This document shows positions 1-13,171 of a stretch of 64,000 nucleotides of DNA, one piece after another. Under the pieces are notes generated by a model, which saw only the letters and a list, made by a program, of their open reading frames with translations, searched no databases and had not been told where the DNA came from. The translations under genes and the position numbers were made by a program. The stretch lies in NCBI RefSeq assembly GCF_964340395.1, contig NC_135556.1, forward strand, positions 12,087,410-12,151,409, given 5' to 3'. This DNA comes from Glandiceps talaboti. Lineage: Eukaryota; Hemichordata; Enteropneusta; Spengelidae. The stretch's first letter is position 1, and the number at the start of each line of letters is the position of its first letter.

Positions 1-1704
1 TGACGACATGCAAGCTTGGAGAAGAATAGGGGGTGAATATTCTGTGCATGTCAGCTATGTCGTGCTAGCAGCAGACATAAGTTCAAATGAGACTACATTG
101 TATTTGCTTTAACCGTTCTTTTCCGATGACAGAACGATGCTATGTGTTGACTCAATATATATTTGAATTTATGTTTCTTTGAAATAAACAATGTATTGTA
201 AACTACTGTCACTCTCAGTCCGTGCCGCCAGGTAATGTTAATGTTGTAAATTTACCTCGGAGTGGAGTCACATTCTTTGTAATAGAAACATGAGGCAATG
301 TTTTTTTTTATTAATAACCGATCTCGAACTCTCTATCGTTACTGTTTACATCGCGTGCAGAGAAACAAGGCAGTGTTGTCACACTAGCCAAGGATTTAAA
401 CCCTATACATTCTCTTTACTCTATATACATATATATTGGTTTAAAACCCATTTTATTAGGATTTTTTATCCTGAATATTAAATATATTGACAGATGACCA
501 TATGTTATCGGACGCTACTGTTCAACCCAGACGTCAAACCGATCTGTCTGAGGGGAATGTAGTGCATAACACACGAGTATAAATATACATCGTACAATTG
601 TCAGTATTCGCTTATAAAGGCGCGTTCTATGGGAGCCCAATACATACGATATTCCTGCAATGATAAATAAACTACTGTCTTAGTGTGAAATGGTTATGGT
701 GTATGTATGGGACGTGACTGCACATATTTGTATTCGGAAAATGTCATCAATGTTTCTTAGTTATTTTGTTGTTCGTTTGACCAAGTGTCACTGTATAGTG
801 GCCTGAAGTTTACCCCGACACTAGCGCACAAGGAAGTCGCCATCAGAATATTCAAAGTACTTGTTACAAATTGTCATTTCTTTCTTAGCTTGTTGAACTT
901 TTTCCCTGGAGGACCAATGGAAGACGAGGAAACGATCAAGCGATGAAATATTATCTGGCATCGGAATTGAAGACTGTCTGTGTATTTTTTTATGATGGTA
1001 CAAAAGAATAGATTGTACGAATATGAACCAAATATATCAATGACAATTTTTTCCTCTCCAGAAGAGGAAATTGCGTGTGGAATTGGCTCCTCTCGATTTC
1101 AGTGCAATTTACCACTTATGATTATTCAACACACAAAACTGTTAACCCTTAAAGGTCAAAGGTTGTGATAAGTAAATATCATAAAATGAGTGACACTTGC
1201 CTTTGTCTGCTACATACCAATATTCGTATCACGTATACGGTCTCTGATTGCCGGTGAAAAGTATGTGTCTACTCTTTAGGAACAAAATTTGCAGCGTGGC
1301 ATATCAGGAACAAATTGGCTTCTTGTGAAAGGTACTTCCGGTTTGGGTAATGGGAGTCCTTGGGAGTGCTTTATAGTGTCTATGAGTGTACTTCAAATGT
1401 TGTAAAATAATTTGATCGAAAGAATAAAAGATGTCGAATTAGTCAGTCAGACTATTACCAAAAATATATATTCGGATCATGCTGAATCCTTGCAAACTAT
1501 AGGAAATGCTGGTGCCGTAGCACTCATTAGATTGCCAATGTAATGACGTAAGTGTGACATAATATGGACAAATTGCTTCCTATCCCCTGCTTCTTTTATC
1601 GAGATGTCATAGTTACGCAAATGTCTGTGAGGTGATGTAAAGTACGGACGGCTAACTTATAAATCCCCTCATTTCATTTTGGTGTTGCCCTTCCCTTAGG
1701 CTAC
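1..1704. other. No gene recognised
   Basis: AT-rich sequence upstream of the receptor gene. I saw no exon-like stretch with family similarity and no convincing signal-peptide exon ending in the phase-1 donor that the first visible receptor exon requires. The missing 5' exon may lie here unrecognised, or before the window. Confidence 0.5.
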
Positions 1705-2105
1705 TAGTACTAATCTACTCTACTCTACTCTACTCTACTCTACTCTACTTAATTTATATTTCATTGTACTCTATGATACACTCTACTCAATGCTACTCCA
1801 CTCTTCTCCACTTCCCTCCTTCCTCTTCATCCAACCCTATTCTGTTGTGCTCTAGATCTGCTTTACTCTACTCTGCTTTTAGCTCTACATACCCAACTCT
1901 ACTACTCTCTATAATATGTACATCTCGAATTTACTCTACTCTGCTACGCTCTACTCTAATCTATTCCACTCCATGTTACCATCTCTGAACATGTATACGC
2001 TAACGTATGCGCTAATCTATATTCAACTCCACTCTAATCTATTCCACGCTATGCCACTACCCTCACATGTATAACGTATACTCGACTCTATGCTACTCTA
2101 ATACA
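1705..2105. repeat. Degenerate ACTCT pentanucleotide satellite
   Basis: It begins with a clean run of the pentamer CTACT (about 1708-1750) and decays into diverged copies such as actctactct, ctactccact and tctattccac for another 350 bp. All unit variants are pyrimidine-rich on the plus strand. Open frames across it are an artefact of the repeat. Confidence 0.85.
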
Positions 2106-2209
2106 TGCCTTTCACAGTGGACTGTCTATAAACAAGCATTATCATATTCTACATTGCATACAAACTTTTCAATGCACGCAAAATGAATACACATTTCATT
2201 GTATAAGTA

Positions 2210-2309
<100 letters not shown>

Positions 2310-2320
2310 CAATAAAACAT

Positions 2321-2717
2321 AGTAAGAAATAAGATACCCTTTTTACCAACACATTGTACACATACCCCAGAACAATGTGATAAACACTATATTATGCCTG
2401 TACGTAACAGACGGTAAAACATCCACGGAGAGTGCTATTTCATTGGGATTATATATATATATATATGACAATAAAACACATTCATTCATATTCATATAGT
2501 AATCGTTTTCTGTGTGGACTTTATTAAACTCGTAAATGCACTGTAATCTGCTCTGCTGCACTGCAAACCAACCCTGGTGCTACACGTAATCCCAATGAAA
2601 TAGCACTCTCCGTGGATGTTTTACCGTCTGTTACGTACAGGCATAATATAGTGTTTATCACATTGTTCTGGGGTATGTGTACACTGTGTTGGTAAAAAGG
2701 GTATCTTATTTTTTACT
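2321..2717. repeat. Inverted repeat (foldback element), 130-bp arms
   Basis: The left arm (about 2321-2450) reads back as the right arm (about 2588-2717) with few mismatches. For example, cattgggatt at the inner end of the left arm faces aatcccaatg at the start of the right arm. The 137-bp spacer contains a short AT run. The sequence is AT-rich, non-coding and transposon-like (MITE or foldback), but no transposase and no certain target duplication are visible. Confidence 0.8.
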
Positions 2718-3724
2718 AGCAGTGTAACACTATGTACAAACTATTGAACCAAATTGTGCCTTTCTGTTACTACGATATGTGCAAGATTTACCTTAATGGC
2801 ATGCAAAACAACTGACATCATCTGACGTTTATCCCCTTCTGATTAGAACAGTGTGACCTTTTCAGCACGTGACAACCTGCCACTCAGAGTGCGATCCACA
2901 ATACGGTTACACATGTCAGCTATGTTTGTTTTAGAACAAACAAACATATGTTATTAAAAAATATATCACATAAAATTTGCTTTGAATAATTGCTGCCGGG
3001 TTAAAGCTGATGAGCGCATGTCCTTTGATATATAATACGCCTAGAGTTATTGCCTTTAAAAAAAAGAAATTGTCTCCCTGCAGTGGATTGTACTGCTTGA
3101 AGCTGTTATCATTGATAACATACCCAGTATCAATGGATATTAGTAGTCAACATGATTGTGACCTTCGCAAGCTTCTGTGTTATCGCCAGTTAGGATTAAC
3201 TCCTCGTTTTTGATTCTTTGAGACGTATTAAATCTGTGCATGCAATGTTTATTTAGTGATGGACTTAACAATGCTTCTGTCCCTGATTTATTTTTCAATC
3301 TTGCCAATAAGTAATCTTAAATGTCGTTGATTGGACTGGTTCGAGAACTACTCGTCGCGTCATGACGGATAATAACGTAGTCTGTTACAGACATGTTCTA
3401 AAGAAAAGTTTGAAACAATTTCTTCCGTCTTATGCATGTAATGTAAAGATTTGCATAATACATCTTTCCCCATCCCCCACCCCACCCCCGGCCTGGAATA
3501 TTCCTCTCCGCTCATCCCATTACCAACACACTGGGGACCTTCTGGAGTACATACTTCATATATTTAAGTACAGTCCATCTAGAGGGACTGTAACGTAACT
3601 TTAAACGGAAATCGTTTCATATTGATGCATTTCTCTTTTCAGTATGAATTGTGGAAATATTTTTGAAATGTAAACTACAAATTAAAGTACCCATCATAAA
3701 TGTATATTTTTTCCTCCCTTACAG
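2718..3724. other. No gene recognised; intron or upstream flank
   Basis: AT-rich, ending in the polypyrimidine tract and acceptor (tttcctcccttacag) of the first visible receptor exon. It is presumably intronic, because that exon begins with two bases that complete a codon from an upstream exon. Confidence 0.5.
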
Positions 3725-3883
3725 GTGTTGTATACTGCGACAGGAATGCCACCATGGTCAAAGATGCAGTACGATTGGCACTGGAGTACATAAACAGCGA
3801 CAATCAAACCCTTCTAGATGTGAAACTCATAGGTCTCCAAAAATACTTCGATTCATATCCCCTCATAAGTAGAGCACACAGTG
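3725..3883 (+). CDS. Receptor exon: start of amino-terminal domain
   Basis: The acceptor is ttacag and the donor gtaagt. The first two bases complete a codon from an unseen exon, and the last base is the first of a split codon. It encodes residues 1-52, starting VVYCDRNATMVKDAVRLALE, which matches the first strand and helix of the receptor amino-terminal domain. The signal peptide must lie in an upstream exon. Confidence 0.88.
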
Positions 3884-6800
3884 GTAAGTTGCCTTATTTA
3901 ACTCTGCTCTTAGGCTTCGGAGTCCGCCTCAAAACCGGTCGTTCGATTCTTTCGACATCCTCATCACTGTCAGCTTCCATATCAGAGAAAAAATAAATCC
4001 ACAGTATTACCGTAACCAGCCACACTTTGATAAGTTTACACCACTCATGAAAATCAACAATATTCAGACTTTTAGTAATACTGCACGGTTTTTTTTTAAA
4101 CTTGACATTCCAAGTCCGAGCAGAGAATGAATAGTAATACCCACACTAAACACATTTATCACTATCACACTAATTTGTGGTCTTGCTATGTATATGTTTT
4201 TTGTTTATTAATTTTCTGTAACTCCTGTAGTGTCCACTTTCTGCATCAGTGTTCACACACACTTGTACTCAAGGCCAGTGGCCAAAGAACTGAATAAATG
4301 ATAACAAATATACATAACACGAGACAACAAAAGCACTTCTTTTTGGTGTTTTTCTCCCATTTTTTAGACAATTTTAACGAAACTTGGTTTCAAATATGTT
4401 TTTTAATTCTGTTGGGATTTGATATTTGCCATGGTTTTCAGACTATCTGTGTTTGATTTTGATCATATCCAAACGTCAGAAACATATTGAAACCATATGT
4501 TTCCATGGAAGCAAAATAGGAACCATAGAAACCATGTTACCATGGAAACGGTTTATTGACATCGCCCTTGTTACTTTAATTCGTGATGTATGACAAATGA
4601 CCTACTTCGAATTCCCACAAGCTATGTAAAAATGAGAGTTGTCAATCACTTTTCAAATCCTTGTAACTGAACCAGTGATTTTTTTCTTTAAATCTGGATA
4701 TATACAAAATTAATCATAAAATCGCAATTTGAGAAGTTAATCAGTGGAGGTTTTGAATAATAGACGAGGATTCGAACTAAGTACAATTTGACAAACATGA
4801 CTTAGCCTATCAATTTTGTAACAATAACTGTTCTTTTTAACTGAAGGTGTAATTTAATATGAGAAGGGAACTTTTCTCCTGACATTATGTTGATCCTTTC
4901 TGCGGGTTTATCTATCGCTTGGTTGATTTTGATATCACGACAGTTGCATCTTTGTAAGACGAACTTTGGTTTACGGATTCGATATCGTCTTAAAGCAAAC
5001 TCTTTGAGCGGTTTATATCTGAATTAATATTACAAACTCGATATCACGTTCTATTGCGAATCCTAGGCTTAGAAATAAGATATTTCCTTCGCAGGACTCC
5101 ATAAAACCTCAAATCCAAAAAAAAACACAGCGCACCAGTTTATTTATTCAGTTTCAATTTAGTATCATGAATAATGCGTTTGCTGGGCAGCATTTCTAGC
5201 TAAATTGTGTCCCCTGGCCTATGCATCGTATAGCTCGACCAGCTGTGGTCAATTTAAATGCACACTCAAATGCATGCTTTCTTAATATTAAATCCTATAA
5301 TGACTAGCCCAGTAACTGTTACGGTAACACTTGAAAGTTACCTCTGACTTGTTTGACCCTTCGATGAAATGGAGTGTGGAAATTCTGCCATCTTGCGTGT
5401 TAAATCTCAACGGTTATACTGGGTGGCCGTCTGACAACCATGGATATGCATGAGTCTAGTGATCTCATCTTTCAATTAAACTTTTTTGAAATGTCAGGGA
5501 ATATGAGAATCGTCAAAACCTTGAATGTTTTATGTGGTATCGTTGTTACGTATCTATGAAGTAAATACACCAACTTTAGTTTAGTTTATTCGTTCGTAGA
5601 TTCCTTTTACTCAATCTTTCCGGGTGATGTTTCTTCTTCAGCATGCGACTTGGTGTCTGATAACGTCGCTGCAATAATCGTCAGTGACTCGTGCAAGTCC
5701 TACCTGGGTGATATATTTTATACAACAAATCAACTAGCTATTCCGACAATCATCGCCGACCATTACATCATCGAAGACATCGCGACGCCTTTCACGATTA
5801 GCATGTTCCCTAGCAAGAGACTTTTCACCAATGCCCTGATGGATTTATTGGAATATTATGACTGGTCTGATTTTGTTATCATCTACGATGATATCTTAGG
5901 TAAGTACAAAGTCAAGAGATCACTCAGAGACTTAAAATATAACAGCGAACGAGGAGCCAGCTTATGAATATGCAATTGACTGCACTTTTGGAAAATTTCA
6001 TTGGATGCAAAAATTCCACCATTTCCGTATATGGTTGATTTAAGTAACACCGAACTTGAACCCAGTTTATGAATATGCTAATTATTTCACTTTTGAAACG
6101 TTTCATTGGGTGTAAGAAGTCGCCATTCTCACCATTTCCTTATATGGAAATCGCCATTTTGTACGACCATGTTTTCCCCTCCACTAGTATAACACCGTAA
6201 TATCCTAGAGTAATTGGTACGGAGATAGTTGAATATTTAATCGTCATAAAAGTTACATGAGACTTTTTACATTTTTTCATCTAGGGTTTAGAGACCTCGA
6301 ATATTTTTTCATGGCATCTGGTAACAGAAAATGGAAAATCAAAGTCAAGAAGATGTCGGTCCAAGCTCTCGGAAAATCCATCCTTATGGACGTGCTACAT
6401 GACGTCAGGTCGTCGGGAATAAGACAAATTATTGCCCACTGCCACCACACTGTCATACGATCAGTTCTCTACACTGTAAGTATGACCACTACAGGTCTGA
6501 AATAAGACAGTGTGTTACACACTACGTCCACGCTTCCGATACCGCAGGTTCTATGACGCCAGGTCATCTGAAATACGACAAATTATTGCCCACTGCTTCC
6601 ACACTTCCAATATGGCAGGTTCTATGACGTCTGAAATTAGTATCACCCATTCCTCCCAATCTTCCAATATTGTAGGCTCTATGGCGTCAGGTCATCTGAA
6701 ATAAGACAAATTATCACCCACTACTGTCACACTGTATGAAGTAGGTTCTCCACATTGTATGGCGTCATATCACGTGGAATATTTATTACCATCTCGCTGT

Positions 6801-6993
6801 GGTATGGTTTGTTGTCTAAAGTATATAACTCAACAATATTTCAACAGCTGTGACACAACAGAACTTTAGATTTCGTAAGACTAAAGGCAGACATAAGGCT
6901 GTTTGACACCGACAGACCAATGAAATGAAAGTTAAATACAGATGTCATTGATTACAAGGACGAACAGGGAGAATGATTGATGGATCGTGACAC

Positions 6994-7039
<46 letters not shown>

Positions 7040-10000
7040 GGATGGATGGATGGATGGACGAATAGACGAAGGACGAACGGACATACACGTATATAGACGG
7101 ACGGATGGACCAACGGAAATACTGACAAAGCAAGAAAATACGATAGTCTAAATAAAAGTTAACTACTTCATCCGTGATCATTTTTTCAAAATATCATTAA
7201 CCGTAGTTTTACCTATCTGATTACTTACAGGCAATGCAACTTGCAATGGTAAATATTCGATACAGTTGGGTTTTCACAGACTTGGTGAGTTTACTAACCA
7301 CTGTTGCCCTTGCAATGATGACTCGGATCAGCATTTGAGAATTCATAAGCTTTGAATTGGAATTTAACTCAATGGGATGTTAACATGCCGCTCAACAGTA
7401 TGTCACCATGAAGTTTGTTCAGTCAGGGTTCGTACGTACTCAGGCATCCGGGTTTGAGTTCCGAAAATTTGCACATTGTGTAATTTAGATAATTATGAAT
7501 CATTTAATTAAAACATAATGTAACTTATATTTTCAATGATAGTCAATAAACAAATTCCTTTGGCGTTTTACTGTCCACGGTTACGATGACTTGTAATTCA
7601 TATACAATTTTATGTTATGATCTTGTCTATTAATATGTTTACTTCATTTATTTTTAAATATTCTTCTCCAGCAAGCATCTTTCGCCAATATTGAAGAGTT
7701 CCAGTACAGTCAAGTCAATCTTACGATGTTTGCTCTTGGCCAATCAACCTATCGTAACCAAGCTCCGTACAACATTCATGAAAATTGGCTTGCGTCGTTA
7801 GACAACGAGAACGGGTTACAAGAAATGCTGGTCTACGATGCCATACATGCTTTGGCGTATGCACTCGACAACATGGCTAAAGATGGCAGAACGATACGCA
7901 CAGCTACTAAAACCTGCTCGAACCAAATGGTGCAAGTTGTTGATAATGGAGGAAAAATAATGAAATACTTTAAAGATGTGAGTTGGCGTTTGAATTTTTG
8001 TCGTGTTTTGATTTTCAATTCAGTTCAATGTCTTGTCTCAGTGTCAGTATATTAAGTGACACATATTCCAACAGTATGCGATAACTTTACCCTCAACGTT
8101 AAGGTTTTTCTGGCTTTGGATGTTGTTTTTGTTTGTGTATTGTGTTTATTCCCTTTTGGAGGGGTCATGTTTTTAATAAGAAATCTATAACCCCAAAACA
8201 GAAATCATAATGTGGGTGATATTTTGGCTTTTGTTCTTTTTCTTTGTGTTCTTTTTGGAATCGATTTGATATAAAAATTAATGTAAAATTTACTACAAAT
8301 TGACTTGCCACAGAATTGTGTTATTGTTAGCTACTTGCAGAGCTCTCGGTTTTGTTGCAAGTAGGAAAGTAAACATAAATTAACCGATGACGTAACATTC
8401 TTGGGTAAAATATGACGTCGTTGGTTTAATCTTGCATATATATATATTATCTAAATGGCAAATGGCAGTTTAGCGATCAAGTGATAATGGTGTAATATCT
8501 TTGTATTCGTCTTTTTACATGAAACTGAATTTTCCAAAATCCATTGCTAGACTATATTGTCACGACGATCGTTATTTATAATAAAATGCCGCCACCTTCG
8601 AAGTCGTTAACACAAATTGTTTTTTAATCAAGGAACCCCTGCCACTGCAGAGTAATGAAACAAAGATGTGTAATATACTTTGATGAAATGAAAATGAATT
8701 ACTCCTCCAGTTGTATATCCACAAAGCGGAAAACTAAAATTGTAAAAGATGTGTCGAGAGAATAAAACTGACAATGTTAATGGGTTATTAAAAGGTAATA
8801 ATTTAAGTCTGTATACAAACGCTGAAAGATAAACCACCAACTGTATTAACTTGGACATCTGTGACATTTTCTTCAGGTGCAATTCGAAGGTTTGACTGGA
8901 GTTGTGAATTTCACAACCAACGCAACACGTGACGATATAGAATTATCAATACTGGGAATGAATGACAGAGGTCTGAAATCGGTAAGAAATAAAACTTCAG
9001 TTGTACACTTTTAATTGTATAATTATGGTGAATTTCAAATTTGCAAGGAGAAATGGAAGAAAGATTTGTAATGTGTGTAAATAAATTCTGATTGAACGAC
9101 TCTTCCAGTTAGACATCAACAAAGCGGAAATTTAGGGGGGGTTAGATGAAGATTGTTTTAAAAGTCGATTCCGAATTTCCGTAAACAAACTAAAATATGA
9201 AGCAATATTGTTTTTCAGTGGTTTTAATTTTAATAGTCTCAGCAGTTTTAATGGTGCTTCAAACCTTATGAAGCAATGTATACCATGGCAACAAATTTGC
9301 ACGAAAGAATTTCCTGCGTAAATTGCACACAGTATATCGTTTCATACGGGTTACATCCAATGTAACCATTATGTATTCATTGTTTTAAATCGTAATCAAA
9401 TATACATGAAAAGTGTTTGAATTGAGTTAAAATGACCATATGGATGAGGATTGGGTTTTTATTTTGTAAAACAATTATCATGGTAACATATAAACTTAAG
9501 CATCAAATATAAACTTAAGCATCAATGTAAAAAAAATGTCAATGTTGGTTCAAATTGATTTTTCAACAAGGAAGCCATAATAAAATTGTTTAATAAATTA
9601 AAAATCTATACAGCAACAAAAATATACAATCCTTATCCTTATGGCCACTTTAAATTTAAAGAGTTTGTAATATTGTGAGGGGAGGAAATTAGAAAGTAGT
9701 ACAGTGATATTCAGCTGCCAAACAAATTATGTTTACTTTGAAATATTTCCACATTTTATTCAGTATTTTGTACATACAAATTCAAATCACAAGAGTCACC
9801 AGGTGGTTGAATGTCATTTTCCTTTACATGGCCTTAAGATGAAAAGCACAGTTCAATCTTCAAAATATTTCTTCCAGATGGGTGTTTGGACAAAACAAAC
9901 CGATCCTTTGCGTTTGGTGACTTCTCGACGTAACGGTACGTTCGTGTTTGGAGAACAGCCACTACGGGTGACCACTATCATTGTAAGTATGGTAAAAAAT

Positions 10001-10958
10001 TTCGTCTGTCACATATGTAAGGTAGTAGAGAGGGAAGCTATCCTCACATATATCTGGTGGCATGCTCGTTAGGTACTATTTAAAGCTTAACCATCCTCAG
10101 GTACAGGTACATAGGCGACAATATATTTTCAGCTCTAGCTGCTAGCTATTCATTTTTTTTTCTTTTTTTGATAATCGTTAATAAGAGTTCATTTCCTGAT
10201 AGTTATAGAACCAGTCCAAGCCAGTTTGATGGATTTACAGGACACTTTTTGGGTAAACGCTTGTTAATTTGTCCAAGGCAAAGCAGAGAGAAATCGCCAT
10301 TACCTTCCTAAGAATGGAAAATACGGTAGCTTGCTTGGTGGTAAAATGGTTGGTCATAAACTCAGACAACCAACACCCAATCTGTGACTTCCGACTACAC
10401 TGTCAAACGACTATTGTTTTAGACAATCCCAGTAAAAATATATCAGAGGTTGAACATGTTGAAATATTACTGTGTAAATAAGAGTGCTGTTGTGTGGGGA
10501 CAGATGCATCCCGATTAAAATATATAATAAACGCTCGATTTTTGCACTACACTACTTTCACTTACTTTAGATATTCTCTATAGTAACGGCGATCAACCAG
10601 AAGACATAAGCCTGTGAAATTAAAACACAGTAAATAATATCAATATGGCCGCTATCTCTGCCATATATTAAGACACGTAATTATCAATATGCCAACACCA
10701 GTTTGTTGTCATTATATTTCCATCGGTCTGTAGGAGGAACCGTTTATCATGGAAAAGGCGAACGCAAGTGGCAAAGGGCTCATTGGTGAAGATCGTTTCG
10801 AGGGCTATTGTATCGATATGCTGAAAGCGTTGGCGAAAATGATGAATTTCAAGTACGAGTTATCACTGGTACCAGATGGAAAGTTTGGGTCTAAGGATGA
10901 AAATGGGGAATGGAATGGACTGGTACGGGAACTTCAAGACAATGTAAGTACTGGTTAC

Positions 10959-11037
<79 letters not shown>

Positions 11038-13139
11038 GATGATGGTGATGGTGGTGGTGGTGGTGGTGGTGGTGGTGGTGGTGGTGATGGTTTATGTGTT
11101 TGTTCATTTGGAAATGGTTTGTCCATTTTTTGTGTATTATGTGTACATATACTATGTATGTAAGTATGTATGTATGTATGTATGTATGTATGTATGTATG
11201 TATGTATGTATATTTTTACTTGTTACTTGGTAGACTGGTCATTCATTTGTTTGTCCAGACATATACCTAACTGGCTTTTCTTTCCATGTTGCACATGTTG
11301 ATACTTTGCATTACCTAAAGAAGGCCGATGTTGCCATGGCTCCCCTGACCATCAGCTCAGAGAGGGAAGGTGCAATTGACTTTACCAAACCCTACATGAC
11401 ACTTGGAATTAGTATCCTGATAAAGAAACCAGACCCATCCAAGCCAGGATATTTTGCATTTTTACAGCCACTCAACAACATTGTATGGGTTTCCGTCTTA
11501 ATAACATATCTTGCCATCAGTTTTGTTTTATTCATGATCAACCGTACCAGTCCCTATGAGTGGAAACGTCTGGCAGATCGTAACATCGTTGCTAAAGCTG
11601 ATGCAGGCAATCTGGATTATTTAAACAGTCTGTGGTGGTGTTTTGGTTCATTCATGCAACAGGGAGTAGACTATTCACCAAAGTCAACAGCAGCACGTGT
11701 TGTAGGTGGCGCATGGTGGCTCTTCACGCTATTTCTTGTGACGTCATACACAGCCAACATGGCGGCCTTTCTGACAATTACAAGACTCGATACACCAATA
11801 CGAGGTGTAGAAGACTTAGTCACGCAGTCAAAAGTAGTTTATGGAACAGTGGTGAACAGTCAACCGTTGTCTTTCTTTTCTACTTCAAGTAATCTTCTGT
11901 ACAACCGTATGTTTTCCTACATGGACACCACACCCGGTGCGATATGTACGGACACTGCAAATTGTGTGGAGGCGGTTCGTAAAGGCGGGTACGCATTCCT
12001 TTGGGACTCTACAGTCAATGATTACTTAGTTCAGAAACTTCCGTGTGATTTGATGACTGTTGGCAACACGTTTGATCTCAAAGGTTATGGCATTGGACTA
12101 CCGCGTGGAGCAACATATCGGGATGATTTCACTATTGCTCTGTTAAAACTTCGAGAACAAGGTAAGAATTTTGAGTATGGATCAACAGAAAAAGCGTTAT
12201 TTTTAGGTACTTAAAAAGGTTAATAGCAAGTACAGCGTGAACTGTCAGTGTTTAGTGGTTATTCATCTTCAGCTGCATGACGTCATATACACCTAACATG
12301 GCGCCTTTATTTTTCAGGACAGCGCTATTTATATGTTTAATGTTTTTCATTAGCAGATCGACCACGATAATTTTGCAAGCCTTGTACATAAAACTTAATA
12401 ATCGTCAAAATGTTTACAAACAGGAAGAGACTTTCACAGCCTTGTTGCGTCATGAATTTACCTTTATCGAAAGTGACGTAAAGGTTGTCTTTTTATCCGG
12501 GGGTATCTTTCATTTGCCTAACGACCGACCTGTCACTGTGATACAATCAAAAAGGAGATAAATCTGAGTCTAATTTGCCAACAATCACAGATTAAGCTGT
12601 CTATAAGTCAACTTGCACGCAGACTGTGACATGATGTGTATTTTTAAACATGACTTTTCTCAACAAGAGAAATAAACTTGCTTAGCTTCGGGTGATATCA
12701 TTCACATCAGTCGATAGCAATCAATATTTGCAGCCCTGTATGTGTCATTCACACTTTCTTTGTAGATTCTGTATGGCAATTAGTATAGAAGCAAAGATTA
12801 AAAGTCAGCAAACTAGAGTAGGTTCATTACATCCCTACCTGTATGATGTATGCTTGTCTGGCTGTCTGTGTGTGTGTATGTATGTATGTATGTATGTATG
12901 TATGTATGTATGTATGTATGTATGTATGTATGTTTGTGTGTGTATGTAGAAAGAAATGCATTAGGAACTTGTGAGACAGTCCGAATAAACAGATGTAAAA
13001 TCCGACGCTTCGAATAAAAATTCTTCTTCAAGGTATTTACAGGCAAGACATATTAGATAAACACATGAATATATCTGAATGTTATGGAGCAGAACATGTA
13101 TGTATGTATGTATGTATGTATGTATGTTATGTATGTATG

Positions 13140-13171
<32 letters not shown>

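Noticed and set aside
12277-12561. 94-codon frame starting TSYTPNMAP as an alternative receptor exon
   Set aside because: Only the first about 10 codons resemble M3. There is no acceptor at the right place, and joining it would break the S2 domain.
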